The notes under the pieces: model-generated
What the model saw: only the letters and a program-made list of their open reading frames with translations
Database searches by the model: none
Told to the model about the DNA's origin: nothing
Program-made: the position numbers and the translations under genes
In this document: positions 12,243 through 20,093 of the stretch, piece after piece
Position numbering within the stretch: position 1 is the first letter of the stretch
Layout: each line of letters starts with the position of its first letter
Source: a virus
Length of the DNA stretch: 30,374 nt
Virus record (IMG/VR): IMGVR_UViG_3300050119_000067
Span: 1-30,374 of that record
Strand: one strand, 5' to 3'

Positions 12243-13736
12243 ATGGCGAAACCGACACATAAAGATTCCCCGAAAATGCCAGGACAAATCGAGGTTTGGC
12301 CAATAGATTCAGTGGCTCCTTACGCGAAAAACTCGAGGACGCATTCGGCCGAACAGGTCGCGCAGGTCGCGGCGTCCATGCGCGAGTTTGGGTTTACAAT
12401 TCCGCTGCTCGTGGACGAGGCCGGGCAGATTATTGCGGGTCACTGCCGTCTCGAGGCCGCGCGCTCGCTGGGGATGGCCGAGATCCCCGTGATGGTCGCT
12501 GACGGCTGGAGCGAGGCGCAGAAGCGCGCTTACGTGATCGCTGATAACAAACTGGCCATGAATGCGGGCTGGGACGAAGATCTGCTGCGGGGCGAGCTGG
12601 CGGGCCTGCGGGAGTTTGGGTTTGACATCTCGCTGACGGGATTCGGGCTGGATGAGCTGTCGGCGCTGTTCGACGCGCCTGGCGAGGGGCTGACCCATCC
12701 AGATGAGGCGCCAGAGCCTCCTGCGAACCCCGTGAGCGCGCTCGGCGATGTTTGGGTGCTGGGACGCCACCGGCTGGTCTGCGGCGACAGCACGAACGCT
12801 AAGACGGTTTTACGGGCATTGGACGGCGCGAAACCGCATTTGATGGTGACCGATCCTCCGTATGGGGTCGATTACGATCCGGCGTGGCGGAACCGGGCGG
12901 ATCGAGCCAATGGGAAGCCCTATGGCGCCCGCGCCATAGGGCTCGTGACGAATGATGATCGCAGTGACTGGCGCGCTGCGTGGCAGTTCTTCCATGGCGA
13001 CGTGCTCTATTGCTGGAGCCCGGCGGGCTCCAATAGCGTGGCGTTCTACAGTTCTATTGTCGAAAGCGGATTTGAGATCCGGATGCAAATTATCTGGGCG
13101 AAGTCGCATTTTCCGATCGGTCGCGGTCATTATCACGTCCAACACGAGCCCTGCTGGTATGCGGTGCGCACGGGCGCGACGGGACACTGGGCTGGCGACC
13201 GCAAGCAAACGACGCTCTGGCAAATCGACAAGCCGCAGAAGTCAGAAACCGGCCACAGCACGCAAAAGCCTGTCGAGTGCATGCGCCGCCCGATCGAGAA
13301 CAATTCCAAGCCTGGAGATTCCGTCTATGAGCCGTTTAGCGGATCGGGGACGACAATCATCGCTGGCGAGATGACCGGCCGCACGATTCTCGCCATCGAG
13401 CTGGATCCTGCCTATATCGACGTCGCCGTTCTCCGCTGGCAAAACTACACAGGCAAATCGGCTGTGCTTGAGGAGACGGGACAGACGTTCCTCGAAACTA
13501 TGGCCGCGCGGAAGTCTGGAAAGAAAGCCGCGGCGCCGAAACTGCTGGGAGGCCTCACTCGAAAAGGCGGACACAACCCTGGCGTTTCGCAGATTGTGGA
13601 TCGCCCTCCTGCTCCGGCATCGATGAAAGCCGCCCGTGGTCGCCCGAAGTCCGCGCAGCCTTGGATAGCCGCTGGCGTCCCAAAGGCGACGTGGTATAGG
13701 CAGAAGAAGGAAAGAGAGCGAGGCGCCACCCCGTGA
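12243..13736 (+). CDS. ParB-domain / DNA methyltransferase fusion
   Basis: This is a 497-residue protein. Residues about 15-125 are a ParB/Srx-like domain (core AGHCRLEAARSLG at 65-77). Residues about 165-405 are an N4-cytosine/N6-adenine methyltransferase with catalytic DPPY (204-207), later FSGSGTT (365-371) for SAM binding, and STQKPVE between them. This motif order (IV before I) is that of the beta class. The last 35 residues contain RGRPKSAQPWIAAGVPKATWYRQ, a small HTH-like tail. This fusion is common in phages and mobile elements, probably as self-protection. AGGGG stands upstream of ATG 12243. The next gene starts within the stop as GTGA. Confidence 0.9.
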   Translation: MAKPTHKDSPKMPGQIEVWPIDSVAPYAKNSRTHSAEQVAQVAASMREFGFTIPLLVDEAGQIIAGHCRLEAARSLGMAEIPVMVADGWSEAQKRAYVIADNKLAMNAGWDEDLLRGELAGLREFGFDISLTGFGLDELSALFDAPGEGLTHPDEAPEPPANPVSALGDVWVLGRHRLVCGDSTNAKTVLRALDGAKPHLMVTDPPYGVDYDPAWRNRADRANGKPYGARAIGLVTNDDRSDWRAAWQFFHGDVLYCWSPAGSNSVAFYSSIVESGFEIRMQIIWAKSHFPIGRGHYHVQHEPCWYAVRTGATGHWAGDRKQTTLWQIDKPQKSETGHSTQKPVECMRRPIENNSKPGDSVYEPFSGSGTTIIAGEMTGRTILAIELDPAYIDVAVLRWQNYTGKSAVLEETGQTFLETMAARKSGKKAAAPKLLGGLTRKGGHNPGVSQIVDRPPAPASMKAARGRPKSAQPWIAAGVPKATWYRQKKERERGATP

Positions 13737-14128
13737 AAAAGAAAGCGCCACTGCCGCCTCCTACGCCAGCAAAGCGCGGTCGCAAGCCCGGCTCTGGGAC
13801 GAAATACATCCCCGGAGATCGCGAGCGCGGTCTTGTCGAGGGTATGTCCGCATATGGCGAGACGGCGCCAAACATCGCCTCCGTGCTGCGCATATCAATC
13901 GCAACGCTCACGAAATTCTATCGCAAAGAACTCGACGTCGCCGCGATCCAGGCGAACGCCAAAGTGGCCGCGAACCTGTACAGGATGGCCACCAGCACCA
14001 CGCACAAGAATGCGGCGGCATCAGCGATGTTCTGGATGAAAACCCGCGCGCATTGGCGGGAGAAAAGCGAACTCGACGTGAACTTCCCTCAGTTTGTCCA
14101 GATAGATGCCAAAGACCGGAAACTCTAA
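13733..14128 (+). CDS. Probable terminase small subunit / packaging DNA-binding protein
   Basis: This is a 131-residue basic protein coupled to the upstream methyltransferase by a GTGA overlap and lying directly before the large terminase, whose start it overlaps by 23 bases. After a Pro/Lys-rich N-terminus, residues about 30-65 form a helix-turn-helix (MSAYGETAPNIASVLRISIA then TLTKFYRKEL). Residues 70-112 contain ANAKVAANLYRMATS...AASAMFWMKTRAHWRE, a pattern shared by phage packaging proteins that recognise DNA ends. Position and fold suggest the small terminase; I have not excluded a separate regulatory role. Confidence 0.7.
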   Translation: MKKKAPLPPPTPAKRGRKPGSGTKYIPGDRERGLVEGMSAYGETAPNIASVLRISIATLTKFYRKELDVAAIQANAKVAANLYRMATSTTHKNAAASAMFWMKTRAHWREKSELDVNFPQFVQIDAKDRKL

Positions 14129-15698
14129 ACCTCTTCACAATCCCATTAGCGGCAAGCTCACGCGGGTCGGCGGCGCGGTGTTCGGTGAGCATCAGGAAGA
14201 CGCGCGAACCATGCTGTCGGGCCCGCAGCGCTATTCCTGCCTCGTGGGTGGCACGAGGAGTTCGAAAACTTTTCTATTCATGAGGATGATCCTCGTGCGC
14301 GCCATGGCTGGGCCCGGCTCGCGGCACGCCATTCTCCGCTTCCGCGCCAACGCCGCACGGGCCTCGATCGCCAATGAGACGCTGCCGTCGGTTCTGCGCA
14401 TATCGTTCCCCAGCCTCGTGGTTGAGCGACGCGAGGGCGATATCTACGAGCTCGCGAATGGTTCGCAGCTCTATATCAGCGGCCTCGACGAAAAGAAGCG
14501 CGTGGAACGAATTCTCGGGATGGAGTTCGCAACCGTCTTTCTGAACGAGGTCTCGCAAATCCCCTACAGCTCGGCGCTCGTGGCCTGGACGCGGCTTGCG
14601 CAGGTCGTTCCCGGCTTGAGGCAGCGCGCCTATGTCGATCTGAATCCTGTCGGCCGCAGCCATTGGACGAACCGCCTCTTCGGCGAACTCAAAGACCCGG
14701 TGAGCGGCCAGCCGATCGCCGATCCGCAAAACTACAAGCGGTTCTTCCTCAACCCGGGCGACAATGCGCACAACCTGTCGCCGGAATTCCTCAAGGACCT
14801 CGCCAACCTCCCCGACAAGCAGCGCAAGCGATTCTATGAGGGCGTCTATGTCGATGAGGTCGAAGGCGCGCTCTGGACATATGAGGGGATCGCCACCGGC
14901 CGCGTGGCTCCTGAGGACATACCGATTGCGAACCGCGCGGCGGTTGTCATCGCTGTCGATCCGTCTGGCGCCTCAGGCCGTGAGGATCTGGGCCACGATG
15001 AGATCGGCATCGTCGTCGCGGCGCGCGGGACAGACGGGCATGGGTACATCCTCGACGACCTCTCGATCCTCGGTGGCCCGACCGAATGGGCCAAGCGCGC
15101 GGTCTGGGCGTTCCACCACTGGCAGGCGGACTGCATAGTGGCCGAGTCCAACTTCGGCGGCGAGATGGTGCGCGCAACGATCCTCGCGGCTGATCCGAAC
15201 GTCTCGGTGCGCCTGGTCACGGCCAGCCGCGGCAAAGCAGTCCGCGCCGAGCCTGTAAGCGTCCGCTATGCCAAGGGCGAGGTCCACCACGCAGGGACGT
15301 TTCCGAAACTTGAGGACCAATTATGCGCGTTCTCAGGCACCGGTTATGCAGGCGCAGACTCGCCTGATCACGCGGACGCATGTATTTGGGCGCTAACTTA
15401 CCTGCTCGGCATCAGCAACACGGGCGGCATGATTGAATATCTCCGGCAAGAAAACGCGGCGAACGCGAAGGCGGCGATTCCGGGCGGATGGGAGTTCGCA
15501 AATCAAGCTAGTGGAGATCGTGGAAAGTTGATAAGGCTGTTTGCGCCGTCCGCTACAGGGACGTTCTACGGCATCTCCGGGCGCAGCTACTGGCCCAACT
15601 CGGATCGGATCATCGAAGTGCTTAAGATGGATGCAATCCCGTTCAGGCAGGCAGGCTTTATGCCTGTGGATGTCGACGAAAAGGAAGAGGCGCTGTGA
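14106..15698 (+). CDS. terL: Terminase large subunit
   Basis: This is a 530-residue DNA-packaging motor and nuclease. The ATPase domain has Walker A GGTRSSKT (48-55) and Walker B TVFLNE (143-148, with Glu148 as likely catalytic base). The RNase H-like nuclease domain begins with VIAVDPSG (Asp285), continues with IVAESN (Glu347), and ends with DHADA (Asp421, Asp424). About 100 residues follow the nuclease core and include a Gly-Ile-Ser-Gly-Arg-Ser-Tyr turn; this is longer than minimal terminases. The start overlaps the small subunit gene and the end overlaps the next gene as GTGA. Confidence 0.95.
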   Translation: MPKTGNSKPLHNPISGKLTRVGGAVFGEHQEDARTMLSGPQRYSCLVGGTRSSKTFLFMRMILVRAMAGPGSRHAILRFRANAARASIANETLPSVLRISFPSLVVERREGDIYELANGSQLYISGLDEKKRVERILGMEFATVFLNEVSQIPYSSALVAWTRLAQVVPGLRQRAYVDLNPVGRSHWTNRLFGELKDPVSGQPIADPQNYKRFFLNPGDNAHNLSPEFLKDLANLPDKQRKRFYEGVYVDEVEGALWTYEGIATGRVAPEDIPIANRAAVVIAVDPSGASGREDLGHDEIGIVVAARGTDGHGYILDDLSILGGPTEWAKRAVWAFHHWQADCIVAESNFGGEMVRATILAADPNVSVRLVTASRGKAVRAEPVSVRYAKGEVHHAGTFPKLEDQLCAFSGTGYAGADSPDHADACIWALTYLLGISNTGGMIEYLRQENAANAKAAIPGGWEFANQASGDRGKLIRLFAPSATGTFYGISGRSYWPNSDRIIEVLKMDAIPFRQAGFMPVDVDEKEEAL

Positions 15699-15877
15699 AA
15701 GACACCGATCCCCCTTCTTACGGCGACAGGCAAAAGATCGCTGATCTCGACCACGCGGCCGCGCAACTAAAGATCGCGCTCCGGCGCTGCATGGGCGACC
15801 AGTACACCGAAGGATTCAGCGTCAACATCGATTCCATGGTTGAAAGCGTCTGCCGTCTAAAATGGATCCAGCGATGA
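15695..15877 (+). CDS. Small hypothetical protein
   Basis: This is a 60-residue protein starting at GTG 15695, overlapping the terminase stop as GTGA with AGGAAGAGG upstream. It is mainly one helix (KIADLDHAAAQLKIALRRCM) with a short C-terminal part. No motif. Coupling on both sides supports expression. Confidence 0.55.
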   Translation: MKDTDPPSYGDRQKIADLDHAAAQLKIALRRCMGDQYTEGFSVNIDSMVESVCRLKWIQR

Positions 15878-16233
15878 TCAAAGCTCTTGCCGCCGCGCTG
15901 CTCGCCGGCGCGCTGATGTGCTCCGGCGCCCGCGCGCAGGTCGCCAATATGCCGACGACCATTGTCCCGACTGTCATAACGACAGGCAACACGTTTCAGA
16001 CGATTTTGCCACGCATTGTCCCGCCTAGCGTGCGCCACTCGCTGACGATTGAGGACAACAACGCCTCGGACAACTGCTGGCTCTACATCGGGCCAGGATC
16101 GGCGACAAAGGGCACAGCGATATTCATGGTGCCAGGCGGGTCTTACATGCGGTATTTTCCCTATGTGCCGTCCGACGTGATCCAGGCGACCTGCGCAACC
16201 AGCGCAGACACGCTCTATTTGGACATCCAGTAG
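15874..16233 (+). CDS. Exported hypothetical protein with signal peptide
   Basis: This is a 119-residue protein. Residues 1-21 form a typical Sec signal peptide: a positive start (MIK), a hydrophobic core (ALAAALLAGALMC) and a cleavage site after SGARA. The rest is Thr/Ile-rich, probably beta, with three Cys residues. I prefer ATG 15874 because it overlaps the previous stop as ATGA and begins the signal sequence directly; ATG 15862 is the alternative. Cys17 in the signal does not form a clear lipobox. No known family. Confidence 0.65.
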   Translation: MIKALAAALLAGALMCSGARAQVANMPTTIVPTVITTGNTFQTILPRIVPPSVRHSLTIEDNNASDNCWLYIGPGSATKGTAIFMVPGGSYMRYFPYVPSDVIQATCATSADTLYLDIQ

Positions 16234-17139
16234 ATGAGCGCCCTCCGGTCTATCCGACTCGCCGCCGTCGCTCTTGCGCTCGCCTTTGCCATTCCCGGCG
16301 CGCGCGCTGACGGCATATTCAATCCGGGCTCCAGCGGCTCCTCCGTCTGCGGCACATCCGGCCAAGTCCAGTACAACAATGCGGGCTCGTGCGGGGGATT
16401 CTCCCTCGGAACTAACGTCCAGACCGCGCTCGGCTTGACGCTCAATGGCTCCGGAGCTCTTGCGGCGACCACGAACCCGGCATTCGTGACGCCTGCACTG
16501 GGCGTCGCGACGGGAACCTCGCTTGCTCTCGGCGGCGCGACGCCCGGAACCAATGCGTTTGCGGTGAACGGGACGACCCTACTCAACGGGAACGTTACCA
16601 TTGGCAGCTCTAGTGTAACTGAGCTTTTTAACGTAGTTTCCACCTCTGGCGCCGTATTCTTATCCGCCTACGGCGGCTCGCCTTTACAATTGTCCTTGGC
16701 CAATAATGCTTCGTTCGGGTTTAATCCAAATAGCAGTGTTACGGGAGCGAATGACACCAATCTCTACCGCGACGCCGCGGGCATCCTCGCCCAGCGCTAC
16801 GGCGCGAACGCGCAAATCCATCGGGTCTACTACTCGTACACCGACGCCTCTGATGGCGCATGGGCCTCGATGGATGCGGGCGTCACGACTGCAGGCGTTG
16901 TCACATTCGGCACTAACGGCAACGGCACGGGCGCGAGCACGCTTGGTAAGTTGCAATTCAACGTGCTGGGCGTCAATAAACTAGATTATGGGGTGACGAC
17001 GGCCGGGACTTGGACAACCGGGGGAACGTTTGCCGCCGCCGCTTATATCGCCGGAGGATCGGCGGGGGTGTCATGCGCGGCCAACTCAGTCACTCTTTTA
17101 ACAGAAGTCGTGACGAACGGAATTGTCACCCATTGCTGA
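16234..17139 (+). CDS. Exported Gly/Ser/Thr-rich protein, possible fibre-like protein
   Basis: This is a 301-residue protein whose start follows directly on the previous stop. Residues 1-25 form a Sec-type signal peptide (core LAAVALALAFAI, cleavage after GARA). The mature part is rich in Gly, Ser, Thr, Asn and Ala and includes NPAFVTPALGVATGTSLALGG, a repeat style seen in phage tail-fibre and spike shafts (the A-L-G-x-A-T-G-T-S type). Two Cys lie near 38 and 53 and two near the end. Beta-helical or fibrous structure is likely. A signal peptide on a fibre-like phage protein is unusual. Confidence 0.6.
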   Translation: MSALRSIRLAAVALALAFAIPGARADGIFNPGSSGSSVCGTSGQVQYNNAGSCGGFSLGTNVQTALGLTLNGSGALAATTNPAFVTPALGVATGTSLALGGATPGTNAFAVNGTTLLNGNVTIGSSSVTELFNVVSTSGAVFLSAYGGSPLQLSLANNASFGFNPNSSVTGANDTNLYRDAAGILAQRYGANAQIHRVYYSYTDASDGAWASMDAGVTTAGVVTFGTNGNGTGASTLGKLQFNVLGVNKLDYGVTTAGTWTTGGTFAAAAYIAGGSAGVSCAANSVTLLTEVVTNGIVTHC

Positions 17140-17150
17140 GGATCCCTGAA

Positions 17151-17459
17151 ATGGCGTCGATTGTTTTCACCGCAACCATCGGAACTAACCCGCCCGACAC
17201 GATCACGGCCACATTGGCAGACGCTGATCTTGAGGCCGTGATTGGTGTCGCCGGTGCGTCGTATTTTCCGGAGGGGGTTATGGGCTCCAATGGGCTCCCA
17301 CAGAACCCGCCCGTCGCCCCAACCCCGTTGCAGGTCATGCAGGCGATGGTTGGCGGCGTCATCAACGGCTGGGCCGCCAATGTCCAGCAAGCTCAGAAGC
17401 AGGCCGCAGCCGCAGCAGCAACCGCGAGCATCAACCCGATCCCCGTGACGGTTACATAA
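17151..17459 (+). CDS. Hypothetical protein
   Basis: This is a 102-residue protein. ATG 17151 follows GAGG in TGAGGATCCCTGAA; longer starts lie inside the previous gene in another frame. The first half is beta-rich (IVFTATIGTNPPDTITATL), and the second has a helix and an Ala/Gln-rich stretch (VQQAQKQAAAAAATAS). No known motif. Its place among signal-peptide genes suggests a shared structural set. Confidence 0.6.
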   Translation: MASIVFTATIGTNPPDTITATLADADLEAVIGVAGASYFPEGVMGSNGLPQNPPVAPTPLQVMQAMVGGVINGWAANVQQAQKQAAAAAATASINPIPVTVT

Positions 17460-17469
17460 GGAAGTACCA

Positions 17470-17718
17470 GTGAAGTCCCTTCGCCTCGCTCTCCTCGTCA
17501 TCCTCCTCGCCTCGCCAGCAATGGCGCAGGACGCGCCCGCGCCCGTCAAAGCACAAGACATCATTGCCAACACGATTGGCAACCTCGACATCGCCAATGC
17601 CAATATGTCCGAGCAGATTGGCGCGCTCACGAAGCAGATCGCCGCTCTGAAAGCCCAGCTCGCGGACGCGCAGAAGGCGGCGCCGAAACCAGCTCCGAAA
17701 AAGGTCGCGCCGAAATGA
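17470..17718 (+). CDS. Exported coiled-coil protein
   Basis: This is an 82-residue protein with AAGGAAG before GTG 17470. Residues 1-19 are a Sec signal peptide (KSLRLALLVILLASPAMA, cleavage before QDAP). Residues about 30-68 form a coiled coil (EQIGALTKQIAALKAQLADAQK), and the tail is Ala/Pro/Lys-rich. It would lie in the periplasm. A spanin-like role could be imagined, but there is no partner lipoprotein and the position among head genes argues against it. Confidence 0.65.
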   Translation: MKSLRLALLVILLASPAMAQDAPAPVKAQDIIANTIGNLDIANANMSEQIGALTKQIAALKAQLADAQKAAPKPAPKKVAPK

Positions 17719-18158
17719 TGAATGGGAAGCTCGCGATCGATATTGAAGGCATCGCCGGATATGGCATCTCAGACGATGGCGAGCGCGTTGCGGTCAAATG
17801 CGTCGACGCGCTTGGCCTCGAACTCACGATCACGCTGGCGCTTGCAGCCATCCCGGTGCTGATCGACGGCTTGAATGCTGGGAAAAAGTCAGCCGAGGAA
17901 AAGCGCGGACGCGTCGACAACTCGACGACCGTTCATTTCCCGAAAACATGGAATGTACAAAACGCACATGCTCTTCCTGGAAACGTGCTGCTGATCTTCG
18001 ACAAGGCCGCGCCGTTGCAAGCGGTGTTCGCGCTCAACTCGGCGGCTGCGCGCGATATGGGGCGCGGCATGGTCGTCACTGCGCAGAAGACGTCAGGCGT
18101 CCAGAAGCCGGAGCCGAAGAGGCTCATTCTGCCCAACCATCTCAACGGGGCGCCTTGA
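17715..18158 (+). CDS. Hypothetical protein
   Basis: This is a 147-residue protein whose ATG overlaps the previous stop as ATGA. It shows alternating strands (KLAIDIEGIAGYGISDDGERVAVKCVD) and helix, with a second beta-rich half containing VLLIFDKAAPLQAVFAL. No known motif. It could be a small virion or assembly protein by position. Confidence 0.55.
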   Translation: MMNGKLAIDIEGIAGYGISDDGERVAVKCVDALGLELTITLALAAIPVLIDGLNAGKKSAEEKRGRVDNSTTVHFPKTWNVQNAHALPGNVLLIFDKAAPLQAVFALNSAAARDMGRGMVVTAQKTSGVQKPEPKRLILPNHLNGAP

Positions 18159-18400
18159 TGGCCAAGCCAACTGTCGGCCGCATCCTCTGGTATCGCGCGG
18201 CGGTGAACGATCCTGGCGGCAATCATGGCGGCGCGCCGCTTGCGGCTATCGTGACGCGCGTCAACTCGGACATGACGGTCAATCTCTCTATTTGTGATCC
18301 CTATTGGGGCACATGGAACAGGGTCGATGTCCTGCTTATCCAGGATGGCGCGTCGACAAAGGATTTGCGCTCGTGGGCTGAATGGCCGACGCGCGAGTGA
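18158..18400 (+). CDS. Small hypothetical protein
   Basis: This is an 80-residue protein starting at ATG 18158, which shares its A with the previous stop (TGATG). The sequence (VGRILWYRAAVNDPGGNHGGAP...IVTRVNSDMTVNLSICDP) matches a pattern I recall in short phage proteins where a Gly-Arg-x-Val/Ile-x-Tyr start precedes an Ala-Ile-Val-x-Val strand and then N-L-x-V-x-D/D-P. These look like small SH3-like beta barrels. Function unknown. Confidence 0.65.
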   Translation: MAKPTVGRILWYRAAVNDPGGNHGGAPLAAIVTRVNSDMTVNLSICDPYWGTWNRVDVLLIQDGASTKDLRSWAEWPTRE

Positions 18401-18436
18401 GGAGTCTGGCCCGCGTGGCTGACGCAGGAGAGTGAA

Positions 18437-19165
18437 ATGGCAAAAATGATAGCGCCCGCCGTGACCTCGGGAATCGTCCAGGGCTCCGGAATCACCTATA
18501 CGACTGCGGCTGACGGCACGATCTCGGGCGTTCTCCCGGCCGACATCATCCCTCTGATCCGCGCCGGCTGGCGGTTGTTTTCCACATTCGTCGGCAAAAC
18601 GTCGTTCGGCTCGCCGCTGCCGGCCGATCTGATCAGTATCGTTTCGGCGGTGACGCCGAGCAATGTGGCACTCACGATCGCTGCGCAGCCCCCGCAGGCG
18701 CGCAAGCTGCAAATCCGCGTCGTCATAGGCACGACGACCACGACGGCCATCACAGCAGGCTCTCTCGCCATCGTAGGCGTAGATCAGGACGGCAATTCCG
18801 TCTCTGAAAACGTCAGCCTGATCGAGAATGCTAGCGCGACGCTTAAATCTGTGAACGCCTATTCGCAGATCACGAGCGCCACCGTCTCCGGCTATGTCGC
18901 GAGCGGCTCTGGAACCGGCAACACGGTCGGCGTCGGCCTGTCGAATGACTTCGGCGTTCCGACGACTCCTGGCGTGGTTGATTTCGCGATCATCAAAGCC
19001 ACGAAGGTCACGAAGGTGCTCGGGACGAGCAACGTGGCGGCCGACGACGTGGCTTCGACCGCGACCGTCGATCCGGTGGCGCGTACGATCGCTCCAACCA
19101 CGGCGCCAGCCGCGAATGGGCTGGTGGACTTTGAGTTTACGTATTCATATGGCCTAGCCGCATAA
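18437..19165 (+). CDS. Probable virion structural protein
   Basis: This is a 242-residue protein with AGGAGAG upstream of ATG 18437. Residues about 90-200 are Thr/Ser/Ala/Val-rich beta strands including the glycine-rich VSGYVASGSGTGNTVGVGL. The C-terminal part ends in LVDFEFTYSYGLAA. The pattern G-N-S-V-S-E-N-V-S-L then S-V-N-A-Y-x-x-I occurs in phage surface or decoration proteins as far as I recall. Virion association is inferred from composition and place. Confidence 0.6.
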   Translation: MAKMIAPAVTSGIVQGSGITYTTAADGTISGVLPADIIPLIRAGWRLFSTFVGKTSFGSPLPADLISIVSAVTPSNVALTIAAQPPQARKLQIRVVIGTTTTTAITAGSLAIVGVDQDGNSVSENVSLIENASATLKSVNAYSQITSATVSGYVASGSGTGNTVGVGLSNDFGVPTTPGVVDFAIIKATKVTKVLGTSNVAADDVASTATVDPVARTIAPTTAPAANGLVDFEFTYSYGLAA

Positions 19166-19238
19166 ACGAGCGACTGCATCAGCGTCGCCAAATCGACGAC
19201 GCATGAATGAGCCTGCGGGCTGATAGAGGAGAGCGTTT

Positions 19239-19820
19239 ATGCAAGCCAAAATCGTGATGAAAGCGCCTGCAGGTCTCGGCGGTATGATCCAAGCCAGCGC
19301 GAGCGGCCGCAACTATCTGATCGACGAAGACGGCCTCGTTGTGGTCGACGCCATCGACGTTCAGGACCTCCATGGCGCTGGGTTCATCTCGCAGAACCAC
19401 CATGGCGATCCCTCGACTGCAGCCGCCTTGGCGCCAGCAGCCGTCACCCATCGTCGGGAGGTTGAGCAGCCGGGACTGCAGCAGAGCCAGGACTTCGGCG
19501 GCGCGCGGCCGTTGCATGGTCTTGCATATGACGCCAACGAGCCGTGGGAGGATCGCCGTGCGGAGGAAGACGCCGCGCTTGAGCGCCAGACGATGGAGTT
19601 GTCCGGCATGAAGGCTCCTGTGCCGGCGTTCCAGCGCGACGCGCGAGCTGACCTTGCAGAGCGCACGCGCCGGAGATTGGCGGGTGAGGGGGGTGAGCAC
19701 GATTCCGATCAGGAGGAGCGCGAGCGCCAATACGCGGCTCAGAGCGAGCATGAATCTGAGCATGACGAACCGCATCACCAGCCTCCGGATAAGCCAGCGC
19801 CGGACGCGGACAAGTTCTAA
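19239..19820 (+). CDS. Hypothetical protein with acidic charged tail
   Basis: This is a 193-residue protein with GAGGAGAG upstream of ATG 19239. The first 55 residues look folded and conserved in style (IQASASGRNYLIDEDGLVVVDAIDVQDL), like short phage head-region proteins. From about 75 onwards the chain is rich in Glu, Arg, Gln and His and likely disordered. The charged tail could be a low-complexity extension. A long minus-strand frame opposite is a shadow of it. Confidence 0.55.
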   Translation: MQAKIVMKAPAGLGGMIQASASGRNYLIDEDGLVVVDAIDVQDLHGAGFISQNHHGDPSTAAALAPAAVTHRREVEQPGLQQSQDFGGARPLHGLAYDANEPWEDRRAEEDAALERQTMELSGMKAPVPAFQRDARADLAERTRRRLAGEGGEHDSDQEERERQYAAQSEHESEHDEPHHQPPDKPAPDADKF

Positions 19821-19886
19821 ACCGGGTAGGTTCAACATCGGGACTCGGAATTGAACCCGGGTCCCGATAGCACAGGAATCTCGCCA

Positions 19887-20093
19887 ATGGATGCGAAAGC
19901 CCAAGCTGCCCTTGAGGATCTGATCCCGCGCATGAAAGCGCTGGAAAGGCGCGTTTACGATCTGGAGAACCGCAAGATAGCCGGCGGCGCGGTCATCACG
20001 GAGCGGCCGGATCTTGCCTATACGCGGACAGAGCATGCCTACCGCGAAGCGCTGGAACTTGACGGCGATCGCCGTAAACCTCTGAGGAAATAA
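19887..20093 (+). CDS. Small coiled-coil hypothetical protein
   Basis: This is a 68-residue protein. ATG 19887 follows AGGAA; an earlier ATG at 19851 lies inside a hairpin and has no binding site. Residues about 7-30 form a helix with heptad spacing (LEDLIPRMKALERRVYDLE). The stop TAA ends at 20093 and shares its last A with the portal ATG. It may assist the portal, by position only. Confidence 0.6.
   Translation: MDAKAQAALEDLIPRMKALERRVYDLENRKIAGGAVITERPDLAYTRTEHAYREALELDGDRRKPLRK

Noticed and set aside
14106-15698. The roughly 100-residue extension after the terminase nuclease core as a novel fused domain
   Set aside because: Extensions of this size are common in large terminases of related phages as far as I recall, and no separate motif is visible.
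17470-17718. Coiled-coil exported protein as an i-spanin
   Set aside because: There is no overlapping or adjacent outer-membrane lipoprotein gene, the signal looks cleavable, and it is not in a lysis cassette.
19837-19868. Hairpin ATCGGGAC...GTCCCGAT whose minus strand resembles a tRNA T-arm (CCGGGTTCAATTCCGAG)
   Set aside because: No acceptor, D or anticodon arms could be matched upstream on the minus strand; it is a single short stem in a 66-base gap, not a tRNA.
19179-20036. A 285-codon minus-strand frame rich in Leu, Arg and Val
   Set aside because: It spans two plus-strand genes that have good binding sites; its composition is that of an antisense shadow and no domain is visible.
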